DNA of 64,000 bases from an uncultured Chitinophaga sp. GTDB taxonomy: Bacteria > Bacteroidota > Bacteroidia > Chitinophagales > Chitinophagaceae. How positions within the stretch are numbered: position 1 is the first letter of the stretch; each line of letters begins with the position of its first letter. The notes under the pieces are model-generated. The model worked only from the letters and a program-made list of their open reading frames with translations. It did no database searches and was not told the DNA's origin. Shown in pieces: positions 45,101 to 52,275 of the stretch. The stretch lies in assembly GCF_946479755.1 (NCBI RefSeq), contig NZ_CAMLHC010000003.1, positions 124,001 through 188,000 of the forward strand. Reading direction: 5' to 3'. Both the position numbers and the translations under genes were made by a program.

Positions 45101-45281
45101 AGCCCTGAAGCTCAGCCGCCTGCGGGTATACGCTTCCGTGCAGAACTTTTTCCTGGCCACCAAATTCAAGGGCTACGATCCTGAAGTGTCCAACTCCAGC
45201 GCACCTTTCGACCAGGGGCTCACATTGTATGACTATCCCAAACCAAGGGTGTTTATGCTGGGACTGAATGTGGGGTTATAG
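42168..45281 (+). CDS. SusC/RagA family TonB-dependent receptor
   Basis: 1037 residues. Signal peptide (through ANAAAP), then a carboxypeptidase-regulatory-like domain (VRGRVLEENGVGVPGVSIKVK), the plug with VVVGYGTTKKSDLTGAVGTV and SIEVLKDASSTAIYGARGANG, and the barrel. Unlike the receptor at 9429 there is no STN domain, so it is not controlled by a FecI/FecR pair but most likely by the AraC protein at 33061. With the following SusD it imports the substrate of the upstream catabolic genes. Confidence 0.94.
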   Translation: MRQFSTVIFKMMALRQKIIYATLALLIGIVTQTHANAAAPLMDVRGRVLEENGVGVPGVSIKVKNADKATTTDADGKFILKGLSDNAVLIVSYIGYTTQEVPVSADMVIQLVPSVKKIDEVVVVGYGTTKKSDLTGAVGTVKSEALQERPASSLNQSLSGRVTGVNVSSNSGRPGGRANIRIRGASSLSVSNNPLYVIDGVILNPVDLRNGSTPIDYINPNDIASIEVLKDASSTAIYGARGANGVILVTTKRGNAGGGRLTYDPDFSIGVLPRKLELLNAKEFLAVEDQAYANAKKYDPTGWATGTKYTDPKTKRTNPLLFDSQGNPLYDTDWQDETFQKAFTQNHQLGFTDGDEKKSFGAFLNYRTQEGLARGSWQDRYAGRIVFDSKIKDWLKVGGTLNYTDQREKQVDQLDGGGITMMRQVLEALPIIPVKYADGSWASNRDYPGMEGGDNPLRVSADRVSILHTQTFLGNMYANIHLAEGLELRSTLGVNIINQREDYFAAKGMQYISDNGDASINNNRYNSWQFENYLTYNREFAKIHSVNAMAGVSWQHIDRFENQATTQGFTDSYFKYNNLGAGSSPQPPYSLATANGLNSFFGRVNYGLRNKYLVTFTGRMDGSSKFGRDNQFAFFPSAALAWRVTEENFMKSVPVISNLKLRTSYGATGNSEIPAYRALAGLGNYTVIFDGARNSGVGIDRIANPGLRWEKTKQVDFGMELGLFANRVNFEVDLYRRRVDGMLLDAPLPYTTGRDRIFSNVGSMENKGIELGLNTVNIKTDNFSWNTTFNISINKNKVLALANGDILSGNGIIRVGEPVGSFFGRVHLGTWGTKEAAEAANYGKLPGDVKFKDINNDGSINDLDRVIIGKGIPDGFGTFLNTFQYKSWSLTVDLQFMYGNDVLDRSIHSAEDRQGIANSYKTVLNAWTENNQNTPIAQLRPINAGYDTYNDSHKVTDGSFIRGRNLLLGYVFPAKTVSALKLSRLRVYASVQNFFLATKFKGYDPEVSNSSAPFDQGLTLYDYPKPRVFMLGLNVGL

Positions 45282-45308
45282 TATTATGTAATTCTTTAAA
45301 TGGAAATT

Positions 45309-46811
45309 ATGAAAGCAACAATAATAAAATACGGTTTGCTGGTACTGGCAACAGGCTCCCTATGGTTGACAGGTTGCCGGAAGTTCCTCGATGAATCTGA
45401 TCCCAGCAATTATACAGAAGAAAACTATTTTACCAAACCGGAACACGCCAGAAGTTCCGTGAATGCGATCTATGCCAGTCTGCGCGAGCCGATGGGCGGC
45501 GACTTTGGCGGCGGACCGTGGACCATGACAGAATTTGCCACCGGCCAGGCTGCCACGGATCTGGGTCAGGCGGTAGACGCTATTTATATCAGGACGCTGC
45601 GCAATACCGCCGACAACGCGTTCGGCGTCAGCTATTGGCGGAATTATTACAAGGGTATCACCAATGCCAACCTCTCCATCGCTAAAATTCCAAACATCAA
45701 AATGGATGCGACAGAGCAGAAGAAGCTACTGGGAGAAGCGCACTTTATGCGTGCCTGGTACTATTTTACGTTGGTAAGACTGTTTGGCAATATTCCCCTG
45801 GTGACGGAGCCTGTTGACCTGAAATCAGAGCAAATAAGACCCAAACAGGCGAACCCTGAAGACGTGTACAAACTGATCGTAGATGATCTTACCACCGCCG
45901 AGAAAGCGGGCCTGCCGTGGGTAGATGCAGGTGGCAGGGCATCCCTGGGCGCCGTGAAATCACTGCTCGCAAAAGTATATCTCACCATGGCCGGATACCC
46001 GTTGCAGAAAGGCGCTCCTTATTACGACCTGGCGGCAAAGAAAGCGGAGGAGGTGGTGGATTCAAAACAATATAAATTGTTTGAATCTTATTACGACCTG
46101 CACAACCCGGCAAAGAAAAATGTGGAAGAGAACATCTTTATGATCCAGTACAAAACGCAGGTCATCCCCGGAAACTGGCAATCGCTGATCATTCCTTACA
46201 ACAAAAATATCTCTGCCTATTCTTCGGAAACCGGCGGTATTTACGCGGAAGAGAGTTTTGTGAAGTCGTACGATCCCGCAGATTACAGGGCCAAAGAAGG
46301 ACAGTTCTTTTTTACGGAGTTTACTCACCAGGATGACCGAAGCAAGAAGGTAGCGCTGGGCGGATATTTTATTTATAAACTGTTTGACGTGGCGGCGCAG
46401 ACGTCAACGGCCAACAGTGATCTGAACTGGTCGCTGATCCGTTACGCTGACATATTGCTGGTGTATGCAGAAGCCTCCAACGAAGTGAGCGGGCCGGGCG
46501 CCAAAGCCTATGAGGCGGTGAATGCCATCCGGACAAGGGCGAAACTGCCGGCGCTGTCAGCGCTGACCAAAGAACAGTTCAGAGAAGCGGTATGGCGCGA
46601 ACGCTGGTATGAGCTGTGTTTCGAAAACGTTACCTGGTTTGATATGGTACGCCTCCGCAAAGCGTTTAACGTGACTACTAAAACTTTTGAGAACTATGTA
46701 GGGCATAAGTTCCCCGTTGGCCGTGCGTTAACGGAACGGGAACTGCTGTTCCCCATTCCCAGCGTGGAGTTGAGAAATAATCCAAACCTGGTACCAACGA
46801 AAGGGTACTAG
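45309..46811 (+). CDS. SusD/RagB family substrate-binding lipoprotein
   Basis: 500 residues from ATG 45309 (an ATG 9 bases upstream is possible). Lipobox LWLTGC (Cys23). SusD features: GEAHFMRAWYYFTLVRLFGNIPLVTEPV, and the C-terminal REAVWRERWYELCFENVTWFDMVRLRKAF with the usual NPNLVPTKGY ending. Follows susC by 27 bases and closes the island with a strong hairpin terminator. Confidence 0.94.
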   Translation: MKATIIKYGLLVLATGSLWLTGCRKFLDESDPSNYTEENYFTKPEHARSSVNAIYASLREPMGGDFGGGPWTMTEFATGQAATDLGQAVDAIYIRTLRNTADNAFGVSYWRNYYKGITNANLSIAKIPNIKMDATEQKKLLGEAHFMRAWYYFTLVRLFGNIPLVTEPVDLKSEQIRPKQANPEDVYKLIVDDLTTAEKAGLPWVDAGGRASLGAVKSLLAKVYLTMAGYPLQKGAPYYDLAAKKAEEVVDSKQYKLFESYYDLHNPAKKNVEENIFMIQYKTQVIPGNWQSLIIPYNKNISAYSSETGGIYAEESFVKSYDPADYRAKEGQFFFTEFTHQDDRSKKVALGGYFIYKLFDVAAQTSTANSDLNWSLIRYADILLVYAEASNEVSGPGAKAYEAVNAIRTRAKLPALSALTKEQFREAVWRERWYELCFENVTWFDMVRLRKAFNVTTKTFENYVGHKFPVGRALTERELLFPIPSVELRNNPNLVPTKGY

Positions 46812-46868
46812 TCACCATACTGTTTTTAACCCCAGGCCCTGCCGGTGAATATGCGGCGCCGGTAAGGT

Positions 46869-46910
46869 AACAGGCTTATAAGTCACGTGCTTATAAGCCT
46901 GTTTGTTTTT
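46869..46910. terminator. Bidirectional hairpin terminator
   Basis: Perfect 14-bp stem AACAGGCTTATAAG (46869-46882) with 46890-46903, 7-base loop and a T-run. Lies between convergent susD and the metallo-hydrolase gene; GGCTTATAAGT variant of the recurring hairpin core. Confidence 0.88.
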
Positions 46911-46916
46911 ATGCTG

Positions 46917-47804
46917 TCATCGGGGTTTGATGTACCCTGTTTCCTGCAAAATGGTGATAACGTTCCGGACGCTTGCCTGGTGCATCCGTACGGAGAAAAA
47001 GGCGCTGCTGTTGTAGCAGTATTTCTCTGTGATGAGCCTCGACGCCTCTTCCAGTCCGTGTTGATGCAACATCGTTTCGAAGTAGTGAACGTAACGCCGG
47101 GTGGTGAGCAGGCTGCGGCCGGCCACCTGTTGCGCATGTTCCTCTGTCAGCAGACCATGATGACCCACTGCTACGAGGGAAACAGGCAGCTGCGCCAGCC
47201 GTTCTATGCTTTCGAAGTACAGGGGCGGACTCTGAAATGGAAGCGGGAACCAATCGTCCGGCTGCAGCATCTCTCCGAATGCATCCGCTGCAAACAGATA
47301 CTGATGGTCACTGTAGAGGGAGAGCGAACATTCGCTATGGCCGGGCGTGGCTATCACGGTGAAGGTATGGTCTCCGATGGTCAGCTGGTGTCCTTCTCCT
47401 ACAGCGATAAAATTTTTATCAGCTAAAGCATCGTAGGGATTGTTCGCCTGCTCCGAAGGTGGTGCCGGAAGGAAGTTGCGCTGAAGCCTGTAAAGGACGG
47501 TCCTGTACTTGCCAGTCTGGAAATTCCGGATGGCCGCTTCTGAAGCGTATACCCGGGCTTCCGGCAATAAGGTGGCCAGCAGTCCGCAGTGGTCAAAATG
47601 AGCATGGGTAATAAACCAATGCCTGATATCAGCAAGATCCGGAACGATGGCTTTGAGCTGTGACACGACGAGCTCCTGTTCACGCAGCATGCCGCCTTCC
47701 ACCAGCAGCCATTCCGGGCCGCACTTTAACAGATACAGGGGATTTTCTTTTCTGCCAAGCAGATAGAGATCGTTGTTGACCTTACCGGGTTCGTATATCC
47801 ACAT
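46917..47804 (-). CDS. MBL-fold metallo-hydrolase
   Basis: 295 residues. Metallo-beta-lactamase signature HAHFDH at 67-72, His156 in TPGHSECSLSLYSD, Asp174 in FAADAFGE and a late His in AVGHHGLLT, giving a full two-metal site. Typical of glyoxalase II-type or lactonase-type hydrolases of unknown substrate. Single gene; no clear promoter on its own strand. Confidence 0.87.
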   Translation of the reverse strand: MWIYEPGKVNNDLYLLGRKENPLYLLKCGPEWLLVEGGMLREQELVVSQLKAIVPDLADIRHWFITHAHFDHCGLLATLLPEARVYASEAAIRNFQTGKYRTVLYRLQRNFLPAPPSEQANNPYDALADKNFIAVGEGHQLTIGDHTFTVIATPGHSECSLSLYSDHQYLFAADAFGEMLQPDDWFPLPFQSPPLYFESIERLAQLPVSLVAVGHHGLLTEEHAQQVAGRSLLTTRRYVHYFETMLHQHGLEEASRLITEKYCYNSSAFFSVRMHQASVRNVITILQETGYIKPR

Positions 47805-47994
47805 CGTTTTTCCGGCTTTTAATGGTGGACAATAGCGATAACATTACACCCGGGCACCGCCGGGAACATAGGAAAGTACCTTTGCTGACAATCCGGACGG
47901 AACAGGCATGCCGGTAGCGGGCAGAAAGCATGGCTTCCGCAAAATGATAAAACATGACAAAATGGTTATTTTGAGAGAGAAAATATTTTCAGTG

Positions 47995-48432
47995 TCAGAT
48001 CCGCTTCCAGACGAGCCGGAACACTACCTGCCGGTCTTTCACGAGCATGGGCGGCGTCACGAGGATCAGCTCATCGTCGCGTAGTTCTGCATATCTGATA
48101 AACCGGATACCAATAAAGTTGGGAAAAAGGCTTCCTTCTACGATGTGGAGAATTTCACCGGGGGTTTCTTCCGCATAACGGCCGTAGTAAGCGTTGTACC
48201 CGTGGAAGGCGTCATAGGTTTCTTCCGGCGTGCCAATACCTACGGCTACGGAAGCAAACAGGTGTCTCTCTTGTTTCATCATCTGAACGCTCATGTTACC
48301 CTTATCATCATAGATAAGCATGCCGGTAGGAGAGGCGCCAAAAAACTGAAGGGTGTTGCCGTGCTGGTCTTCGTCTGTGCAGCCAATCAGGCGCCAGGCA
48401 CCAATAAGGTGTTTGCCAATGAAGGTTTTCAT
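47995..48432 (-). CDS. Lipocalin-like domain protein
   Basis: 145 residues with the lipocalin-like (PF13924) pattern: LIGAWRLIGCTDEDQHGNTLQFFG, TGMLIYDDKGNMSVQMM and a C-terminal strand pair ending VVFRLVWKR. No signal peptide, so cytoplasmic. These proteins probably bind small hydrophobic ligands; no enzyme activity is known. Single gene with weak -7 element (AACCTTTG on the minus strand, about 48477-48470). Confidence 0.82.
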   Translation of the reverse strand: MKTFIGKHLIGAWRLIGCTDEDQHGNTLQFFGASPTGMLIYDDKGNMSVQMMKQERHLFASVAVGIGTPEETYDAFHGYNAYYGRYAEETPGEILHIVEGSLFPNFIGIRFIRYAELRDDELILVTPPMLVKDRQVVFRLVWKRI

Positions 48433-48585
48433 TCGGTTATGTTTGAGGGTGTATAAATATGTGGTAACGCAAAGGTTTTCTACAGGAATAAGTCGTGCAC
48501 TACCGTTGTTAATTTTACTAAAATAAGATTACTGATTTACATTTACAAGTGGATGTCAGAAAATTTTGGTTCGAATTCGCGCAGG

Positions 48586-49323
48586 TTACTTTTCTCCATT
48601 CAGCTGCCGCATCATATCAATCGTGAACCGGTAATGCTCTTCCACCGGCACTTTGGCCCTTTGAATATGGTTGATGTCTTTGCCTTCTCTCGTCCAGAGC
48701 ATAGGATAGAAACTGAAGACTTCATTACCGTCCAGCGTACTTACTTCCTGTTCCCAGCCGTGCCAGCGCAGGTCACGATAGAAATCCTGCAGATCGCCTT
48801 CGAAACAAAACAGCAGAAACTCTGAGTACGAGATATCAAGCGCTTCCCATGCCAGGGTCGCCGGATCAAAGTAATATACTTTGCCCATGTCTTCGCCGAG
48901 ACCGCCGCTATTGATGGCGAAGAACCCGCCGGCCGCATCGTCTGCCACCAGCAGGAAACCGGCGTTGCCTGCATCAAAAATTGTTTTGTTGATATTCCAG
49001 GTGTGCAATGTTCTGTTTAACGTGGTATTCCCGGACCCCAGGATCCTTATCCATCCGTGGTCTACAAGGATGCCGCCGCTGTTGAATATAATAGCGCCCA
49101 TGGGAGAACGGGTGGTGACTTGTGTGGCATACAGTGTTTCTTCTGCGATGTTTGCTGTAACGGGTAAAACTGCTACCATGTTGGTGGCGTCGTTGATCCA
49201 GGTGGTGACCAGCTCCCAGCCGGGTTCCTGTGTGTTGATTAAGTCCGCCAGTGGTTTTTTGGGCGCCTGATTCACTGTAAACAAACGATGGACGCCGAGC
49301 AGTTGTAAAGGATGATCGTGCAT
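48586..49323 (-). CDS. DUF2625 family protein
   Basis: About 245 residues from ATG 49323. Pattern of DUF2625: PLADLINTQEPGWELVTTWI, SPMGAIIFNSGGILVDHGWIRILG, NAGFLLVADDAAGGFFAINSGG and SYSEFLLFCFEGDLQDFYRDLRW. No function is established for the family. It lies 28 bases after the MFS gene's end on the same strand. Confidence 0.82.
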   Translation of the reverse strand: MHDHPLQLLGVHRLFTVNQAPKKPLADLINTQEPGWELVTTWINDATNMVAVLPVTANIAEETLYATQVTTRSPMGAIIFNSGGILVDHGWIRILGSGNTTLNRTLHTWNINKTIFDAGNAGFLLVADDAAGGFFAINSGGLGEDMGKVYYFDPATLAWEALDISYSEFLLFCFEGDLQDFYRDLRWHGWEQEVSTLDGNEVFSFYPMLWTREGKDINHIQRAKVPVEEHYRFTIDMMRQLNGEK

Positions 49324-49351
49324 AATGGCCGCAAAATAAATCAATCTGATG

Positions 49352-50599
49352 TTATAACCGGGGAGTATTTTCTTTCATGTTGAGCAATACCACTACGCCG
49401 GATAAAAAGGTGATGATACCGGCAATATGCACTGCCCACATCAATCCGAAGAAACTGGCTACAATGCCGGCCATAAGCGCACCCACGGCGTAGCCAATAT
49501 CCCGCCAGAACCGATAAACGCCCAGTGAAGATGCCCGCCAGGAGGGATGTGCCGCATCGCTGACAGCTGCCAGCAAAGCAGGATATACCATCGCGGTGCC
49601 GATGCCCAGCAATACAGAGCCCACCAGCCCGGATGTCAGCGGCGGGAAAAATGATAACCCGATCACCACATGTCCCAATGCCTGCACAAACATGCCCCAT
49701 ACGATCAGTGGCTTGCGGCCTATCCTGTCTGCCAACGGACCGGTGATGACCTGCCCGAAGCCCCACACGAACGGATATACGGCTTTGATCCAGCCTACGC
49801 CTTCCAGTCCCACGCCCGCGGCGATGAACAACAGCGGAAAGACGCCCCATGACATGCCGTCGTTCAGGTTATTGATCAGTCCCGCCTGTGAGACCGCAAA
49901 AAGGTTCCGGTTTCTGAGCGATGTCTCCCGGAACACCCATAATAAATCCGGCCGGTGGAATTTTTCTCCCGCCAGTTGCTGCTGCGCTACCTGTGCGGAT
50001 TCCAGCCGGGCGTGCTGCCGCGTGTCCCGTATCACGAGCACAGATAATATCAGTCCGGCCACGGTGTAGAAGATACCAATGTAAAAAGGGGCAGGCCTCA
50101 GCCCGTAGCGGGACGCCAGGTAACCCGTCAGCAAGGCGGTCAGTCCCACGGCGCCGTAGCCGGCTGCCTCATTAAGTCCCATCGCAAAGCCCCGTTTTTT
50201 AGGGCCTACCAGGTCTATTTTCATGTTGACGGTCATGGACCAGGCCAGCCCCTGGCTGACGCCCAACAGCACGTTGGCCAGGATGATCCAGTTCCACGAC
50301 GGCCCCCAGGCCAGCAGGAAAGGCACCGGCAGTCCCACCAGCCAGCCGGTTACGAGTATCCGCTTGCGGGTATACTTATCGGCCAGTACGCCGGAGATAA
50401 GGTTGGTAAAAGCTTTGACGACGCCAAAGGCGATGATGAAGGAGAACACCACGATGTCCGAGCCGATCCTGAACTCTTCTGTGCCTACCAGCGGCACCAC
50501 CGTCCGCTCCAGGCCCACCATGCCGCCTACCAGCATGTTGACCAGCACCAGCAGGGTGAACTGTTGCCAGTTCTCTTTTAATCCTAATTTGATGTCCAT
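49352..50599 (-). CDS. Major facilitator superfamily transporter
   Basis: About 415 residues and twelve predicted spans. Family marks: the loop-2/3 motif in GVLADKYTRKRILV, a second in GPLADRIGRKPLIV, and the start WQQFTLLVLVNMLVGGMVGLER. Start set at ATG 50599, which follows a good promoter; upstream ATGs in frame add only a hydrophilic leader. The substrate is not evident; drug or siderophore export are options. The promoter is overlapped by a perfect palindrome, so expression is likely to be tightly repressed. Confidence 0.88.
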   Translation of the reverse strand: MDIKLGLKENWQQFTLLVLVNMLVGGMVGLERTVVPLVGTEEFRIGSDIVVFSFIIAFGVVKAFTNLISGVLADKYTRKRILVTGWLVGLPVPFLLAWGPSWNWIILANVLLGVSQGLAWSMTVNMKIDLVGPKKRGFAMGLNEAAGYGAVGLTALLTGYLASRYGLRPAPFYIGIFYTVAGLILSVLVIRDTRQHARLESAQVAQQQLAGEKFHRPDLLWVFRETSLRNRNLFAVSQAGLINNLNDGMSWGVFPLLFIAAGVGLEGVGWIKAVYPFVWGFGQVITGPLADRIGRKPLIVWGMFVQALGHVVIGLSFFPPLTSGLVGSVLLGIGTAMVYPALLAAVSDAAHPSWRASSLGVYRFWRDIGYAVGALMAGIVASFFGLMWAVHIAGIITFLSGVVVLLNMKENTPRL

Positions 50600-50643
50600 C
50601 ATATGTCCTGTACTGCTGTTGGGAGAGTCCCACAACAGCCCGG

Positions 50644-50673
50644 CAAAGATATTAAAAGTGCCTGTCTATTCAA
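50644..50673 (-). promoter_or_regulatory. Promoter for the MFS gene
   Basis: On the minus strand TATCTTTG (50651-50644) is a perfect -7 element and TTG (50673-50671) lies 19 bases upstream, the ideal Bacteroidota spacing. The ATG at 50599 is 44 bases downstream. Confidence 0.8.
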
Positions 50674-50695
50674 TAAATTTATTGAATAGACAGGC
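50660..50695. repeat. Perfect 36-bp palindrome overlapping the MFS promoter
   Basis: Two exact 18-bp arms with no spacer, beginning GCCTGTCTATTC and meeting at AAATTT. It covers the -33 element of the MFS promoter and follows the 59-aa gene. As RNA it could act as a terminator for the PepSY operon, though T-runs are short; as DNA it looks like an operator. Confidence 0.85.
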
Positions 50696-50716
50696 GCGTG
50701 AGCCACGGTGGCAGGT

Positions 50717-50896
50717 TTATTCTTTAGTCTTCGCAGGGTAAAACCAGTACCGGATCATCAGTACGACCGGTATGCCCAGCGCTATCCAGGAAAAGACATC
50801 CCAGATACCATCGCCTACCAGCGCGGCTATCAGCCCGGCGAGGGACAGCACGGCCAACAGGAGGGGCCGGGACCATAATCGGGAGAAATTATTCAT
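50717..50896 (-). CDS. 59-aa membrane protein
   Basis: ATG at 50896 inside the end of the PepSY gene (8-base overlap), stop at 50717. Two short hydrophobic spans (about 11-28 and 31-47: LLLAVLSLAGLIAALVGDG, WIALGIPVVLMIRYW) with a basic end. A longer frame starting at 51004 would run through the PepSY coding region and is rejected. Probably an accessory subunit of the PepSY membrane protein. Confidence 0.65.
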   Translation of the reverse strand: MNNFSRLWSRPLLLAVLSLAGLIAALVGDGIWDVFSWIALGIPVVLMIRYWFYPAKTKE

Positions 50897-52028
50897 TTTC
50901 TGCTGCTGTTTTTTCCAGCCTGCTCCATTGCAGCCTGGAGGCGTTTCTACGCTCAAACCACAAATACAGGCCGGTGATAAGAATGATAATGGTGGCGAGG
51001 TCAAACAACGCCCAGATCACTTTCAGCGGCATACCGCCATAGTCGCCGAAATGCAACGGCTCCGAGAGGAACAGCGTATTCACATACCACGGCATCTGCC
51101 GGTGATCGGTGAGCCGGCCCGTCTGCGCATCTACCAGCGCGGGTGACAGCAGCCTGGAAGTGAGGGCTGTATTACCTTTCATGAATACCGCATAGTGATG
51201 TTTGCTGGAGAACATCGTCCCCGGATAGGTAATGATACGCGGCTCCATATGTGGCGCCGCAGCCTGTGCCACTACCATGGCGCTGTCCAGCGATGCCAGT
51301 TTACCCTCATAGGGTGGCTGCTTTTCATAAGGCGCCACCATCTCCTTCAGCTGTCCCTGCTGCCACAGGAACAATACCACATCCGACATGGTGTTGATGA
51401 TGCCGGTAAGGCCCACCACGCTCGCCCAGGAAAGGGTAATAATGCCCAGCAGGTTGTGCGTGTCCAGCCATTGCAGCCGTTTGGATTTGTACCTGCGTAC
51501 CATGCCGAAATCGTATTTCTTCATAATACGGCCATATAACACGATACCGGAAACAATGGCTACCACGAAGAGAATGCCCATCAGGCCGAGGAACAGTTTC
51601 CCGCCAATACCCAGGAACATATTGGTGTGGATCTTCAGGACCACATCCATGAAACCGTCGGTAGTGGGCTTGTCCAGCACCTTGCCGGTGTACAGGTTCA
51701 GCAGGGCATACTTGCTTTGCTCCGGTGGCGCATCGGGCTTAGGCGCCAGGTCAAAGATCACTTTGTTACGGTCTTCCTCATCCCAGAAAACATAACGGAC
51801 ATGATTGCCCGGATACTGGGCGGAAGCGGCAACGGCCAGTGAATCGAGCGACAGCGGCCGCGCACCTGGCGGGACATCGGCCACCACTTGTTTTTCCAGT
51901 ATTTTGTCCAGCTCACCGTGAAAGATGAGCGGTAAACCGGTCACACACAGCATCAGCAGGAACAGCGTGCAAATGAGGCTGCTCCATTTATGCCAGTTGA
52001 ACCAGCGTTTGGCGGTTTTAATATCCAT
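50889..52028 (-). CDS. PepSY-associated TM helix domain protein
   Basis: About 379 residues from ATG 52028. Starts with the classical membrane-helix block WFNWHKWSSLICTLFLLMLCVTGLPLIFHGEL, has a central IHTNMFLGIGGKLFLGLMGILFV and DTHNLLGIITLSWASVVGLTGI, and ends with a last span and a basic tail. The heme-ligand-like His residues (HKW, IHTN, DTHN) match PiuB/FhuF-type siderophore reductase relatives, which release iron from ferric siderophores. The partner receptor is not in the window. Upstream is a 247-base region divergent to the outer membrane protein gene. Confidence 0.87.
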   Translation of the reverse strand: MDIKTAKRWFNWHKWSSLICTLFLLMLCVTGLPLIFHGELDKILEKQVVADVPPGARPLSLDSLAVAASAQYPGNHVRYVFWDEEDRNKVIFDLAPKPDAPPEQSKYALLNLYTGKVLDKPTTDGFMDVVLKIHTNMFLGIGGKLFLGLMGILFVVAIVSGIVLYGRIMKKYDFGMVRRYKSKRLQWLDTHNLLGIITLSWASVVGLTGIINTMSDVVLFLWQQGQLKEMVAPYEKQPPYEGKLASLDSAMVVAQAAAPHMEPRIITYPGTMFSSKHHYAVFMKGNTALTSRLLSPALVDAQTGRLTDHRQMPWYVNTLFLSEPLHFGDYGGMPLKVIWALFDLATIIILITGLYLWFERRNASRLQWSRLEKTAAENE

Positions 52029-52275
52029 GAGGTAAACGTTATCCGGTTTGTTGACACCGGAAATGATGTACGGCAAAAATGCAGCTGAAATCGGCGGCGA
52101 TGGTAACGGGATTGGGAAAATAATTTATCCAATCGGGAAATTTAAGTATCTTGGAAATAGAACTGTCGCCTGAAAAACCCCGGCAGAAAAGGATTGCGAA
52201 CGATCTTCGGGAATCAACCGGAAAAACCTTGATATCGTACTAAATTAAAACGCTTTGATAAGATTGTTACTACCG

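Noticed and set aside
47920..48100. A small plus-strand gene after the TACCTTTG at 47877
   Set aside because: The open frame is largely antisense to the lipocalin-like gene, has no ribosome site and no family-like pattern, so only the promoter is reported as a curiosity.
50717..51004. A 95-aa gene with its start at 51004
   Set aside because: Its first 36 residues lie inside the PepSY gene in another frame and have no membrane or family character. The ATG at 50896 gives a clean 59-aa membrane protein.
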